Part shown: one piece after another, positions 1-9,940 of the stretch
How positions within the stretch are numbered: position 1 is the first letter of the stretch
Layout: every line of letters begins with the position of its first letter
Assembly: GCA_017539165.1 (NCBI GenBank)
Contig: JAFYHN010000085.1
Location: forward strand, 18,799 to 82,798
Origin: Eubacterium sp.
Lineage (GTDB): Bacteria > Bacillota > Clostridia > Lachnospirales > Lachnospiraceae
DNA: 64,000 nt
Direction: 5' to 3'
Notes under the pieces: model-generated
Told to the model about the DNA's origin: nothing
Database searches by the model: none
What the model saw: only the letters and a program-made list of their open reading frames with translations
Program-made: the position numbers and the translations under genes

Positions 1-28
1 TGACACCGACGGGTGTTTATGATAGAAT
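1..28 (+). promoter_or_regulatory. Promoter of rnpB (its -35 is cut by the window edge)
   Basis: TGACA at 1-5 would be the end of a TTGACA box whose first T lies outside the window. A 17-bp spacer leads to the -10 TAGAAT at 23-28. The predicted start, about position 35, coincides with the first paired base of the RNase P RNA. Confidence 0.6.
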
Positions 29-35
29 CACCTCT

Positions 36-413
36 GCGAGTAGAACGGGTAATCGCTCCCGGTTATTTTGACCGGGTGAGGAAAGTCCGGGCTTCACAGG
101 GCAGGATGCCGGATAACGTCCGGTTGAGGTGACTCACAGGAAAGTGCAACAGAAAGTATACCGCCCCTTTCCCTCCACTTCGGTGGTTGGAAAGGGGTAA
201 GGGTGAAATGGCGAGGTAAGAGCTCACCGCCTGGCTGGTAACAGACAGGGCATTGTAAACCCCATCCGAAGCAAGACCAAGACGAAGTGTTGACGCTGCC
301 CGCCGAGCTTCAGGTAGGTTGCTAGAGCCCTGCAGCAATGCAGGGTCCAGATAGATGATTACCTCGGGAAACTATGTTTCCTATGACATAACCCGGCTTA
401 CAGTTCTACTCGT
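36..413 (+). ncRNA. rnpB: RNase P RNA (bacterial class A)
   Basis: Catalytic RNA of ribonuclease P, which removes the 5' leader from pre-tRNAs. The hallmark conserved segments are visible: GAGGAAAGTCC at 78-88, the ACAGAAAGTATACCGCC segment near 149-165, and the 3' AACCCGGCTTACAG segment near 390-403. The outer P1 helix closes by pairing GAGTAGAAC (38-46) with GTTCTACTC (403-411), which fixes both ends. The T-run after 411 makes P1 double as an intrinsic terminator. The layout fits the A-type of Clostridia rather than the B-type of Bacilli. Exact termini are inferred from pairing. Confidence 0.95.
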
Positions 414-474
414 TTTTTATTTCTTTACTTTTTTCTTTATATTTTCATTTCTATCATTTTTTTTCAATGTCTAA

Positions 475-2151
475 TCAGACTTTAAAGCATCCTCCACCGA
501 TAAACTCTCTGATAAGAGAATTCTGAGGAACGCTCTGTACATCAATCCCAAGGAAATAATCAAGGAATTTAAGAAGTCTTTTAGCCTCGTAATACTCCTC
601 GCTATCCTCCTCAACTCCAAAAAGAAGTGGCTCCGCATACTGCTTGATAGCAGGAAGTTCATATATGAGCGCAGAATTAAACATCGCATCTGCTTCTTCC
701 TGGAACGGGAATATATTCTTCTCTTCTCCTCTTCTTACAGAAGGCCACATACTTATAGTCTGTGTAGCTGTGTTTCCTCTTGTTCTTGCATCTCTGACAA
801 TCCTTCGGAGAAGTCGTGTATCAGTTGTTGATATTCTATTATGTTCATCTATATTCAGCTGAGTAAGGGCACTGATATATATCTTGTAATTTGATTCTAC
901 CGGAAGTGAACTTGTTGACTTCGGATTCAGGGCATGTATACCCTCAACCACAAGAACATCTCCATCTTCCAGTTTCAGAGTTTCCCCGTCGAAAACCTTC
1001 TTACCCTGGGTGAAGTCAAATGTAGGCATAGGCATTTCCTTGCCCTGAAGCAGTCCGGACATCGTCTTATTAAACAGATCCAGATCCATTGCTTCTATAC
1101 ATTCAAAGTCAAACTTTCCTTCTTCATCCCTAGGAGTTTCCTCTCTCTCTTTGAAGAAATTGTCCATAGCGATAGGATGTGGTCTGAGTCCGTGTGCTCT
1201 GAGCTGAACACTAAGACGATTTGAAAATGTAGTCTTACCGGAAGATGAAGGTCCTGCTATAAGTATGATCTTCTTATCTCCCTTAATGATCGTCTCGGCT
1301 ATGTCAGCAATCTGCTTCTCCATAAGCGCTTCCTGAACAAGCATGAGGTCATTTGTCTTGCCCGCTACTATCTGTTCATTCAGTTGTCCTACGCAGCTTA
1401 TTCCAAGCTTTTGACCCCAGTCCTCAGATTTTCTGAGAATGCCATAGAGTTTATCCGGTGCCTTGTAACTCTCTGGAAGCTTTTTTGTATCCTTCTTCTG
1501 AATAACAAGAACGAATCCATCATCATACTTCTCAAGATCAAATTCCTTGATATATCCTGTAGATGGAACCATATATCCATAATAATAGTCTTCGTATCCT
1601 CCAAGATTATAAATATTGATCCTGGAGGCTCTTCTATATTTCAAAAGCAGAGACTTGCCCGGAAGGTCACGTCTCATGAATTCTTCGCGCATATCACTGG
1701 TAGAACGGCCCTTCTTCTCAATCTTTATATCCGCTTCAACCAGTTCCCTCATTCTTGCCTTAATCTTAGCAAGAAGTTCATCATCAATCACTGTATCCTC
1801 ATCAACCAGTCTGCAGAAAAAACCACTTCCCAGAGAATACATTATCTCTATTCTATAATCCCCTTCAGGTTTTTGAAGCACATCTTTAACCGCTTTAAGA
1901 AGCAGCAGTACTACGCTTCTCTTGTACAGGTCATGTCCTATAGGAGTTCCTGTATCAATATACTGAACCCTTGCATCTTTATATAGCTTCCACGAAAGCT
2001 CCTTAAGTCGCTTATCAACTACAGCAGCAACATAGATATTAGGTTCATTATCAACCATTGCCAGAATCTCCTGAAGTGTTGATCCTGAAGGTACAATAAT
2101 CTCTTTCTCACATATATTAGTACAAACCGTAACTTTTAGATCTTTCCCCAT
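475..2151 (-). CDS. Nucleoside (uridine-type) kinase with N-terminal TGS domain
   Basis: About 558 aa. The first ~65 residues look like a TGS domain as found in threonyl-tRNA synthetase. A ThrRS-like second domain follows to about residue 270. The C-terminal half is a phosphoribulokinase/uridine kinase fold with Walker A GPSSSGKTT, then a DNFF motif and VVEGIHALN. It probably phosphorylates uridine or a related nucleoside in the cytosol; the role of the TGS part is unknown. The ATG at 2151 follows GGAGAGGGG; the upstream TTG at 2169 lacks a ribosome site. It lies about 20 bp downstream of trmK and is probably the last gene of the rpoD operon. Confidence 0.85.
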   Translation of the reverse strand: MGKDLKVTVCTNICEKEIIVPSGSTLQEILAMVDNEPNIYVAAVVDKRLKELSWKLYKDARVQYIDTGTPIGHDLYKRSVVLLLLKAVKDVLQKPEGDYRIEIMYSLGSGFFCRLVDEDTVIDDELLAKIKARMRELVEADIKIEKKGRSTSDMREEFMRRDLPGKSLLLKYRRASRINIYNLGGYEDYYYGYMVPSTGYIKEFDLEKYDDGFVLVIQKKDTKKLPESYKAPDKLYGILRKSEDWGQKLGISCVGQLNEQIVAGKTNDLMLVQEALMEKQIADIAETIIKGDKKIILIAGPSSSGKTTFSNRLSVQLRAHGLRPHPIAMDNFFKEREETPRDEEGKFDFECIEAMDLDLFNKTMSGLLQGKEMPMPTFDFTQGKKVFDGETLKLEDGDVLVVEGIHALNPKSTSSLPVESNYKIYISALTQLNIDEHNRISTTDTRLLRRIVRDARTRGNTATQTISMWPSVRRGEEKNIFPFQEEADAMFNSALIYELPAIKQYAEPLLFGVEEDSEEYYEAKRLLKFLDYFLGIDVQSVPQNSLIREFIGGGCFKV

Positions 2152-2172
2152 ATCGTATCCCCTCTCCAAATT

Positions 2173-2904
2173 CTAATTTATTATCATCTGCCTGGCTTTT
2201 TCCAGGAGTTTAAGTTCTTTATCAATCTCAAATAATCTGTTAACTGTATTCTCTGTATCCTTTTTTGAGAGCCTGCAATATATCCCCTGCTTCTTCTCAA
2301 TCTCTTTATCAATAAATGAGACCAAAACCGGTGACTTTTTCTTTATCAGACACTCTCCAAAAGTATCATATACTTCATCCTCTATATAACCCTTATGTTC
2401 ACCGGAAACGACTGCTCTGATGATGTTATAATACTTTCCATCTTCACATATCATATCCTCATCTATTATCAAAATACCATCTTTTCTCAGATATTCCCTA
2501 ACCATACGAACATCAGACTGAGGAGATAAAACAAGTTCATATCCCTCCTCGAGTTTACTGCGTCCGTTTTTCAAAATGCTGATTATCAGCTGACCGCCCA
2601 TACCTGCGATGATCGCAGTATCGGTCTCTCCCATCTTCATCTTTTCAAATCCATTAGACAGTCTGAGTTCAATTCGATCCCCAAGACCTTCCTCCGCTAC
2701 ATTTGTCATAGCAGTGCATAAAGGTCCCTCAGCCACATCCATAGCAAGTACTTTATCTGCCAGATTATTCTGTATCAGATAAATAGATACAAACCCATGG
2801 TCACAGCCTATATCAGCTACAATACGTTTATTGTTTATAGAAGCATGTCCGGATGATACCATCCGGACAATTGCCATCATTCTTTCTGATAGTTTTATAC
2901 TCAT
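2173..2904 (-). CDS. trmK: tRNA (adenine(22)-N1)-methyltransferase TrmK
   Basis: 243 aa class I SAM-dependent methyltransferase of the TrmK/YqfN family, which methylates N1 of A22 in bacterial tRNAs. The SAM-binding loop is ADIGCDHGFVS near residues 30-40, the acidic end of strand 2 is in AMDVAEGPL, and IAGMGG lies near residue 100. The C-terminal ~70 residues are a charged helical tail, as usual in the family. The position directly after rpoD is the arrangement known from Bacillus (sigA-trmK). ATG at 2904 has a GGAG 11 nt upstream. Confidence 0.88.
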   Translation of the reverse strand: MSIKLSERMMAIVRMVSSGHASINNKRIVADIGCDHGFVSIYLIQNNLADKVLAMDVAEGPLCTAMTNVAEEGLGDRIELRLSNGFEKMKMGETDTAIIAGMGGQLIISILKNGRSKLEEGYELVLSPQSDVRMVREYLRKDGILIIDEDMICEDGKYYNIIRAVVSGEHKGYIEDEVYDTFGECLIKKKSPVLVSFIDKEIEKKQGIYCRLSKKDTENTVNRLFEIDKELKLLEKARQMIIN

Positions 2905-2912
2905 AGACGTTT

Positions 2913-4217
2913 TTACTCCAAAAACTCCTTCAGTTTACGTGAACGGCTTGGATGTCTAAGCTTACGTAGTGCCTTTGCTTCAATCTGACGAATACGCTCA
3001 CGAGTTACACTAAACTCTTTTCCTACTTCTTCAAGTGTTCTTGCTCTTCCGTCATCAAGACCGAATCTGAGTCTGAGAACCTTCTGTTCTCTCTCAGTAA
3101 GTGTTCCGAGAACTTCAACAAGCTGCTCTTTAAGGATCATTGAAGCCGCAGCCTCTGAAGGTGCTGGAACATCATCATCCGGAAGGAAGTCTCCAAGGTG
3201 GCTGTCTTCCTCTTCACCGATAGGTGTCTCAAGTGAAACAGGTTCCTGAGATATCTTCTGAATCTCTCTGACTCTATCAACCGGAATATCCATCTCTTCT
3301 GCAATCTCCTCAGGACTAGGCTCACGTCCAAGCTCCTGGAGAAGCTGTCTGGATACTCTGGTAAGCTTATTAATTGTTTCAACCATATGTACTGGTATTC
3401 TGATTGTTCTCGCCTGATCTGCTATAGCTCTTGTTATAGCCTGTCTTATCCACCATGTTGCATATGTAGAGAACTTATAACCCTTGCGGTAATCAAACTT
3501 CTCAACAGCCTTGATAAGACCCATATTTCCTTCCTGGATCAGATCAAGGAAGAGCATTCCACGTCCAACATATCTCTTAGCTATACTAACTACCAGACGA
3601 AGGTTTGCCTCTGCAAGCTGCTTCTTGGCTCCTTCATCACCTTCTTCCATCTTCTGTGCAAGTTCGATCTCTTCATCTGCTGTAAGAAGAGGAACCTTTC
3701 CTATCTCCTTAAGGTACATTCTGACAGGATCTTCCAGGCTTACGCCTTCCGGAACTGACATATCTATATGTTCGAGATCAATCTCTTCCTCTTCGGAAAG
3801 CTCAAACTTGATATCATCGTCATCTAATTCCGGTTCATCGTCTGAGAAATTAAGAACATCCACTTTGTTCTTTTCAAAGAATTCCAGAGCTTTTGCCATA
3901 TAATCAGGTGTAAGGAGTGACTGTGTATCCTTGAGTGCATCTATGATATCATCATCCTGTACCACTCCCCTCTTCTTAGCCTGCTTCAGAAGTGCATCCA
4001 GTTTCTTCTGGAAAAGCTTTTCTCTCTCTTCATCAGTCAAGCTGTCATCACCCTCAGCATTTGACTCATCGATGAGTACAAGATCAGATTCTTTTTCAGC
4101 ATCCTGTTCAATCTCTTCAAGTAAAGCCTCTTCAGCTGGTTTAGCTTCTGCATCTGCCTCATTGATCATCACTGTCTCTTCGATCTCTTCGTTCTTTTTC
4201 TTGCCTTTAGCTGCCAT
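2913..4217 (-). CDS. rpoD: RNA polymerase primary sigma factor RpoD/SigA
   Basis: 434 aa housekeeping sigma factor. It has an acidic N-terminal region 1.1, then region 1.2 ([11 protein letters not shown]), region 2 ([19 protein letters not shown], then [21 protein letters not shown] for core binding and -10 recognition), region 3 and region 4.2 ([21 protein letters not shown], the -35-binding helix-turn-helix). The ATG at 4217 is chosen because AGAGG stands 8 nt before it, whereas the in-frame ATG at 4235 has no ribosome site. It lies downstream of dnaG and upstream of trmK. Confidence 0.96.
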   Translation of the reverse strand: MAAKGKKKNEEIEETVMINEADAEAKPAEEALLEEIEQDAEKESDLVLIDESNAEGDDSLTDEEREKLFQKKLDALLKQAKKRGVVQDDDIIDALKDTQSLLTPDYMAKALEFFEKNKVDVLNFSDDEPELDDDDIKFELSEEEEIDLEHIDMSVPEGVSLEDPVRMYLKEIGKVPLLTADEEIELAQKMEEGDEGAKKQLAEANLRLVVSIAKRYVGRGMLFLDLIQEGNMGLIKAVEKFDYRKGYKFSTYATWWIRQAITRAIADQARTIRIPVHMVETINKLTRVSRQLLQELGREPSPEEIAEEMDIPVDRVREIQKISQEPVSLETPIGEEEDSHLGDFLPDDDVPAPSEAAASMILKEQLVEVLGTLTEREQKVLRLRFGLDDGRARTLEEVGKEFSVTRERIRQIEAKALRKLRHPSRSRKLKEFLE

Positions 4218-4282
4218 TTCTGTTACCTCTTTCATTGGTTTATTAATCTATAATGTTATTAATTATGTACTTAAAATATCAA

Positions 4283-6037
4283 CTACAGTCTTACGCGTAG
4301 TTTCTTTAATTCCGCTTTTTTTCTAGCCAGTTCTATACTACTTACATCCGAACGGGTCATTCGAAGCTTATCTATATTATCCGACTTGATCTTTATGATC
4401 AGGTCCGTCAGAGCCTTTTCCAGAACCGATGGGGTCGTATCAAAGTCGAATTCCTTCGTAAATATCCCGCTGACCTTTTCCTGTGCTTCAGTATCTTCAA
4501 ACTGATTAAGTATCTGCGCAGGATTAACCTGGCCAGACTCTTTATACTGAGTGAAGACCATACCTGCAACTTCTGTTATCACAGGTTCAGTAAAGTCTTC
4601 TTCGGAAATGACCTCCGAGAGCTTATCAAACAGGAAAGGTTCATTTACCATCATAGTCAGAAGATACTTCTGATTCTTTTCAGCAGGATTCTCCTGTTCC
4701 TTTCTATAATTCACCGTTTCTCTCGGGGCTGACCCGGTAGTAACCGCTGCCATGCCCGCCTTGGATACAATCTTCTTCAGCTCATCCTTATTAAGCATAT
4801 ACTTTGCAGCAACTGTCTCTACATAGTTACTTCTCTCTGCTGAGTCTTCAATACCCGCCAGAAGCTTTCCAGCCTCCTTCATGAATCCGGTTTTTTCCTC
4901 CGGGTTATTCATGTCATAGTTAGCAACGATATTGTCTATCTCGAATATTCTGCCTGTAAGAGCATTTCTGACTCTTTCATCATATGCTTCCACACCCAGA
5001 TTCTTAATGAACTCATCCGGATCTTTATAAGGACTCAGTTTGATTATCTTTTGGGACATTTCCATATTCCTTAAAATCCCGATTGCTCGAAGCGCCGCTG
5101 TTGTGCCTGCACCGTCGCTGTCATAAGCCAGATAAACATCTTTTGTAAATCTCTTGATAAGACTAGCCTGTCCCTCCGTAAATGCCGTTCCCAGTGAAGC
5201 AATCGCATTGTCATATCCTGCCTGATGCATAGCTATAACATCCATGTATCCTTCACACAGGATGACACCTTTCCGCTTACTGTGACGAGCTATATTCATC
5301 GCAAAAAGATTCCTGCTCTTATTGAAGATCTCTGTTTCTCTGGTATTTACATACTTCGGTTTTGCGTCACCCAGAACTCTTCCACCGAAAGCTATGATCT
5401 TGCCGTTTATATCTGTTATCGGAACCATTACTCTGTTCCAGAACTTGTCTTTCGGACCGTTCTTCTCATCAAAGTCCACAAGCCCGGCATCTCTCATTAT
5501 CGTATCAGAGAAACCTTTCGACTTCAGATACTTGTAAAGATCGTCTCTGTATATATCTGCGTATCCAAGCCCGAATTTAGCTATCGTTTCGTCCGTATAA
5601 CCTCTCTCACGGAAGTATTTATATCCGAGCTTACCTCTCTCTGTTTTCGTAAGAAGATAATGGAAGTATGCTGCAGCGCTTTTGTTCGCCTCATACATCA
5701 TATGCTTTCTTGACTGCTTCTTCTTATCTTCAGCGGACATCTCCTTCTCAGGAAGTGTAATGCCTGCTCTTTTCGCCAGATGTTCTATAGCTTCAGGGAA
5801 TGTAAAGTTCTCATACTTCATAACGAATGTAAATACATTTCCACCCGCACCACATCCGAAGCAGTGATACATCTGTTTTTCTTTACTGACCGTGAAGGAA
5901 GGCGTTTTCTCATTATGAAATGGACAACAGCACTTGTAAGAATTACCGGCTCTTTTCAGTCCAACGTACTCGGAAATGACATCAACGATATCATTTCGCG
6001 AACGCACTTCTTCCACTACATCATCAGGATAATACAT
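4283..6037 (-). CDS. dnaG: DNA primase DnaG
   Basis: 584 aa. It makes the RNA primers for replication. The N-terminal CHC2 zinc finger is seen as CCCPFHNEKTPSF plus CFGCGAGG (residues ~37-66). The TOPRIM catalytic core follows with LCEGYMDVIAMHQAG (~260) and AYDSDGAG (~305). The C-terminal part should be the helicase-binding domain. It sits between dgt and rpoD, the usual macromolecular-synthesis operon minus rpsU. ATG at 6037 follows GAGG. Confidence 0.95.
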   Translation of the reverse strand: MYYPDDVVEEVRSRNDIVDVISEYVGLKRAGNSYKCCCPFHNEKTPSFTVSKEKQMYHCFGCGAGGNVFTFVMKYENFTFPEAIEHLAKRAGITLPEKEMSAEDKKKQSRKHMMYEANKSAAAYFHYLLTKTERGKLGYKYFRERGYTDETIAKFGLGYADIYRDDLYKYLKSKGFSDTIMRDAGLVDFDEKNGPKDKFWNRVMVPITDINGKIIAFGGRVLGDAKPKYVNTRETEIFNKSRNLFAMNIARHSKRKGVILCEGYMDVIAMHQAGYDNAIASLGTAFTEGQASLIKRFTKDVYLAYDSDGAGTTAALRAIGILRNMEMSQKIIKLSPYKDPDEFIKNLGVEAYDERVRNALTGRIFEIDNIVANYDMNNPEEKTGFMKEAGKLLAGIEDSAERSNYVETVAAKYMLNKDELKKIVSKAGMAAVTTGSAPRETVNYRKEQENPAEKNQKYLLTMMVNEPFLFDKLSEVISEEDFTEPVITEVAGMVFTQYKESGQVNPAQILNQFEDTEAQEKVSGIFTKEFDFDTTPSVLEKALTDLIIKIKSDNIDKLRMTRSDVSSIELARKKAELKKLRVRL

Positions 6038-6065
6038 ATTATCGCCTCATATTATTGAATCTGTT

Positions 6066-7073
6066 CTATCGAATACTCCAAGCTCTTGGAATATAAATGT
6101 CTTCAAAAACCTCAATGGCATAATTATCTGTCATTCCGGCTATATAATCACATACCACATCCGACTTATTCTCGCCGGCTTCAAGCATCTGTCCGAATTC
6201 ACCCGTAAGAAGTTCAGGACGTTCCATGTAATAATCATATAAGATATACAGGATCTCCTCAGCCTTCTTCTCTTCAATCTTTACTTTCATATTCGTATAG
6301 AGCTCATCAAACATATACTTTCTGAGATCTATAAGTGCATTCCAGCACTCATCTGACATCTTGATACGTGGGCTGTCCTGAGAATACTCTACAGCATCAT
6401 GTATCATCTTATTAATTCTATCACGGGTAGAATGACCTAGAATTGCAGTTAGGTCCGAAGGAAGACCTTCCTCCGTAAGAACTCCTGCTCGTATCCCGTC
6501 ATCGATATCATGACTGATATAAGCAATCTTATCGGAAACTCTGACTATATCTCCCTCTATAGTAGCAGGGCTGCAGCTGGTCTTGTGATTCCTTATGCCA
6601 TCCCTTACCTCCCAGGTAAGATTAAGTCCTTTTCCGTCATTTTCGAGTTTCTCGACTACTCGAACCCCATGTTCATTATGGGAAAATGACTTACCACTGA
6701 TCTTGGTGAGTGCCCTTTCACCAACATGACCGAAAGGTGTGTGTCCTATGTCATGTGCCAGAGCTATCGCCTCCGTCAGTTCCTCATTTACCCTTATAGC
6801 CTTCGCAATGGTACGAGCTATCTGAGAAACCTCAAGAGTATGAGTAAGTCTCGTTCTGTAATGATCTCCGTAGGGAGCCAGAAAAACCTGTGTTTTATGT
6901 TTTAATCGTCTGAACGACTTACAATGCAGGATACGGTCTCTGTCTCTCTGATAAATAGTTCTGATATCACTTTCCTCTTCAGCCACATCCCTGCCTCGGG
7001 AAGCATCACTAAAGGAAGCGTATCTACTAAACATTTCATGTTCTCTTCTTTCATATTCTTCTCTAACAGTCAA
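6066..7073 (-). CDS. dgt: dGTPase-like HD-domain deoxynucleotide triphosphohydrolase
   Basis: 335 aa, the short class of dNTP triphosphohydrolases, which convert dNTPs to nucleoside and triphosphate. The N-terminal motif DRDRILHCKSFRRLKHKTQVF is typical. HD residues are seen as H in RLTHTLEV, HD in ALAHDIGHTPFGH and D in VSDKIAYISHD. TTG at 7073 is the likely start: GGGAG stands about 10 nt upstream and MTVREEYE fits the family N-terminus. It is the first gene of the dnaG-rpoD operon, 28 bp before dnaG. Confidence 0.88.
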   Translation of the reverse strand: MTVREEYERREHEMFSRYASFSDASRGRDVAEEESDIRTIYQRDRDRILHCKSFRRLKHKTQVFLAPYGDHYRTRLTHTLEVSQIARTIAKAIRVNEELTEAIALAHDIGHTPFGHVGERALTKISGKSFSHNEHGVRVVEKLENDGKGLNLTWEVRDGIRNHKTSCSPATIEGDIVRVSDKIAYISHDIDDGIRAGVLTEEGLPSDLTAILGHSTRDRINKMIHDAVEYSQDSPRIKMSDECWNALIDLRKYMFDELYTNMKVKIEEKKAEEILYILYDYYMERPELLTGEFGQMLEAGENKSDVVCDYIAGMTDNYAIEVFEDIYIPRAWSIR

Positions 7074-7090
7074 CCTTCATCATCTCCCTG

Positions 7091-7123
7091 AAAAAGAATA
7101 AGGAGTGCCATTCGCAGCACTCC
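7091..7123 (-). terminator. Intrinsic terminator after the DUF624 gene
   Basis: On the minus strand GGAGTGC pairs with GCACTCC (7102-7108 with 7117-7123), followed by TTATTCTTTTT. It lies between the DUF624 gene and dgt. Confidence 0.75.
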
Positions 7124-7204
7124 GTAAAAAGACACCGCATTTTATTCTTATACATAAAACGCCAAAATCCTCTTTTTATTTTAATTTTTTTCAAATTCCT
7201 CAGT

Positions 7205-7936
7205 TTAAGCCCTCTGCTTTCGCGGTTCTTCAATCTTCACATAAAACTTTTCCAGGAACATTGAACAAGCATATGCAAAAAGCGCAACAAGTATCATAAT
7301 CCAGAGATACCAAGTATACATGATCCAGGCAGGTTTCAGATAATATAATGCAACCGGGAACATCCAGATAAAGTACATCTTGAACCATACACCCGGATGT
7401 GCAAATGCAAGAACCAGTGCATTTCTGACCATATTAAGCGTAGTATTCTCATACCTTGCAACAAGCGGAAATTGTAGTGGAAATGCCAGTGAAAAGAGGA
7501 TAAATTCAAATCCTACTGCTATAAAAAGGATTTTCTCCAACTGATCTCGATGCGTAAGCACATATTCATATTGCAAGAACATAAGTACCAGATACACTAT
7601 ATCCACAAGCCATATAGCTATTCCTGATTTCAGATTGGCTTTAAAAGCCTTTATATATTCCTGAATTACCGGACCTTCTGTATTTTTAACCATTTTATTG
7701 GTTACCGTGTACAATGCTGTAAATGCAGATCCGATAGTTATGATCGGAAGGCATGTTACAAAAAAAACGATATTCAGTACAAACAGATCTCCGAACTTGT
7801 CAAAAATAGCGATGAACTTCTGCACCTTAGTCATAGGAACCGGTGCTTCTACCTCCGTTTCATTTACAACACTTTCAACCGTTGATTCCTGTTTCTTTTG
7901 TTCTGTGTTTTGAACGATATTTTCTTTCTTTCCCAT
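7205..7936 (-). CDS. DUF624 (YesL-like) membrane protein
   Basis: 243 aa. A hydrophilic N-terminal tail of ~45 residues is followed by about five to six hydrophobic segments; the segment around FDKFGDLFVLNIVFFVTCLPIITIG is characteristic of DUF624. The family is regularly encoded with sugar ABC importers in Firmicutes, as here. Its function is not established; a role as accessory or regulatory membrane partner of the importer is inferred. It is separated from the upstream permease gene by a terminator, so it may be a read-through distal gene. ATG at 7936 follows AGGAAG. Confidence 0.78.
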   Translation of the reverse strand: MGKKENIVQNTEQKKQESTVESVVNETEVEAPVPMTKVQKFIAIFDKFGDLFVLNIVFFVTCLPIITIGSAFTALYTVTNKMVKNTEGPVIQEYIKAFKANLKSGIAIWLVDIVYLVLMFLQYEYVLTHRDQLEKILFIAVGFEFILFSLAFPLQFPLVARYENTTLNMVRNALVLAFAHPGVWFKMYFIWMFPVALYYLKPAWIMYTWYLWIMILVALFAYACSMFLEKFYVKIEEPRKQRA

Positions 7937-7977
7937 ATAATCTTCCTAAGTCTATGTATATATTTTTGTGTAATAAA

Positions 7978-8005
7978 AGAGAGCGTTATATAAATAACGC
8001 CCTCT
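7978..8005 (-). terminator. Intrinsic terminator after the permease genes
   Basis: Stem of AGAGNGCGTTAT with ATAACGCNCTCT, four-base loop, then TTTTATTAC on the minus strand, 33 bp after the MalG-type permease stop. Confidence 0.7.
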
Positions 8006-8037
8006 ATTATATGATATAACATGCATTCTTGCAATAT

Positions 8038-8925
8038 TTAACCCTTTACTCCTCCAAGTGCCACTCCGGCAATGATGTATTTCGAAAGAATCAGATATAC
8101 TATGATCAGAGGAAGGACTGTGAGAGTAAGTCCCATATATACTGAACCATATTCTGTCTTATAGATATCACCATTAAGCAGGCTGACCATTATAGGCATT
8201 GTGTACTTGTCCTGTTTCGTAAGAAGAACAAGTGGTGTAAAGAGATCATTCCATTTACTAACAAAACCAAATATAGCCTGTGTAGCAAGTGCCGGCTTCA
8301 TAATAGGAAGCACTATGGTGTTGAAGATTCTGAACTCCTTGGCACCATCGATTCTTGCCGCCTCTACCATCTCCATCGAAAGCGTAGGATACAGATACTG
8401 TCTCATAAAGAATACAGTAGCTGGTGCTGCGATAGAAGGCAGGATAAGCATGATAAGATGGTTTGTCATATGTATCTTATAAACCATCTGATAGAATCCG
8501 ATCATTGTTACCTGTGCAGGTATCATCATAATACCAACTATGAACTTGAAAAATCCATCTCTGAGTTTCCACTGATATGCCACAAGTGCATATGCTGTAA
8601 GAGAAGAGAAATAGATATTAAGTATAGTAGCAAATGTAGCAATGATTACTGAGTTTTTAAGACCAACCATAGGGTTGAATGACTTTCCTGTCAGAATTTT
8701 AAAGTTATTAACTATATGCGATGATGGGATAAGCGAAAGTGCGTGCTGCTGGATCTCCGTTGTAGATCTTGTAGCATTTACGATCATTACCCAGAAAGGC
8801 AATATACTTACTATCGAAAGGATAATACAAACGATATGTATTACAGTCTGTGTTCCAATAAATGACTTGCCTCTGTTTTCCTTTGGAACATCATCATAAG
8901 ATAATGTTTTTACTTCCTCAGCCAT
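8038..8925 (-). CDS. Carbohydrate ABC transporter permease (MalG-type)
   Basis: 295 aa inner-membrane permease of the CUT1 class. It has six predicted membrane helices. The cytoplasmic EAA loop, EAARIDGAKEFRIFNTIVLPI, near residues 190-210 contacts the ATPase. The start overlaps the MalF-type stop by 8 nt (ATG at 8925, GGAGG 9 nt upstream), implying translational coupling. No ATPase gene is present here, as is common for CUT1 operons that share an MsmK/MalK-type ATPase encoded elsewhere. Confidence 0.9.
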   Translation of the reverse strand: MAEEVKTLSYDDVPKENRGKSFIGTQTVIHIVCIILSIVSILPFWVMIVNATRSTTEIQQHALSLIPSSHIVNNFKILTGKSFNPMVGLKNSVIIATFATILNIYFSSLTAYALVAYQWKLRDGFFKFIVGIMMIPAQVTMIGFYQMVYKIHMTNHLIMLILPSIAAPATVFFMRQYLYPTLSMEMVEAARIDGAKEFRIFNTIVLPIMKPALATQAIFGFVSKWNDLFTPLVLLTKQDKYTMPIMVSLLNGDIYKTEYGSVYMGLTLTVLPLIIVYLILSKYIIAGVALGGVKG

Positions 8926-9898
8926 TATCAGATACCTCCTTTCGACTTAACTTCTTCTTTTTCTTAGCCGACGCTGAACCATAACCATCAGCATCCTTCT
9001 CTCTCAGAAGCAGGAACAGTATCGAAGAGAAGAACATAATGATAATAAACATGATCATACTTGCAGCAGCCGCTCTGTTATAAATGTAGCTTCCACTGAA
9101 AGCCTGATTATATATATATACACTTGTCGTAGTCGTAGCATTGTCCGGTCCTCCAAGAAGGAAAAGCTTAGGAATATCGAACATGTTAAGACCACCGATA
9201 AGACTCGTTACGAGAGTAAAGAGCATGATTGTTTTTATATTCGGAATAGTTATCTTCCAGAATATCTGCCATCTGTTTGCTCCGTCAACTTCAGCGGCAT
9301 CAAATATATCAGGACTTATTCCGAGTACACCGGCAATAAGGATGAGCATTGTATATCCATACCACATCCAGAACTGAATAAAAGCAACCGCATTCTTAGC
9401 AAATGGTTTTGATACTGGGAAGTTCACCGGCTTAGCTACAAGGTGAAGTTTCACAAGTATATCATTCGCAGGGCTTGTAGGATATGCAAAAAGCGCTCTG
9501 AAAAGAATAGCTATAGTTGCTGCTGTTATAATATTCGGCATATATATGAGAACTTTATAAAGTCCCATTCCCTTAATCTTCCATCTTCTATCAGTAAACC
9601 AAGCAGTAAGAAGGAGAGCAAGTGCAATCTGGGGAATAAAGTTCATCATCCATATAACAAATGTATTCTTAAGTGCAGTCTTGAATGAAGGACTAGTAAG
9701 TACCTGCTGAAAATTCGTAAGCGGCTTATCTAAAATATGCACTTCCGGGGTAACAACGCCCTGCATGTTAGTAAATCCAATAAAAAGTGTATAAAGAATC
9801 GGATAAAGTGAGAAAATGCAGAATGTTACTACGAAAGGAATACTGAAGATATATCCAAACTTACCGTATCTTACCACTCCTTTTTTCTTATTGTTCAT
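8918..9898 (-). CDS. Carbohydrate ABC transporter permease (MalF-type)
   Basis: 326 aa, about six membrane helices, with the EAA-like loop DAAEVDGANRWQIFWKITIPN near residue 210. It pairs with the MalG-type protein to form the importer channel. ATG at 9898 follows GGAGG; the TTG at 9910 is too close to that site. It is separated from the binding-protein gene by a large inverted repeat at 9941-10008. The substrate cannot be read from the sequence; a nearby alpha-amylase gene suggests but does not prove maltodextrins. Confidence 0.88.
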   Translation of the reverse strand: MNNKKKGVVRYGKFGYIFSIPFVVTFCIFSLYPILYTLFIGFTNMQGVVTPEVHILDKPLTNFQQVLTSPSFKTALKNTFVIWMMNFIPQIALALLLTAWFTDRRWKIKGMGLYKVLIYMPNIITAATIAILFRALFAYPTSPANDILVKLHLVAKPVNFPVSKPFAKNAVAFIQFWMWYGYTMLILIAGVLGISPDIFDAAEVDGANRWQIFWKITIPNIKTIMLFTLVTSLIGGLNMFDIPKLFLLGGPDNATTTTSVYIYNQAFSGSYIYNRAAAASMIMFIIIMFFSSILFLLLREKDADGYGSASAKKKKKLSRKEVSDNG

Positions 9899-9940
9899 CA
9901 CAACCTCCAAATGAATGATGATGTTTTTCCTATTTACAAA

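Noticed and set aside
1384-1986. 200-aa plus-strand ORF
   Set aside because: It lies wholly antisense to the well-supported TGS-nucleoside kinase, with no ribosome site and a biased composition.
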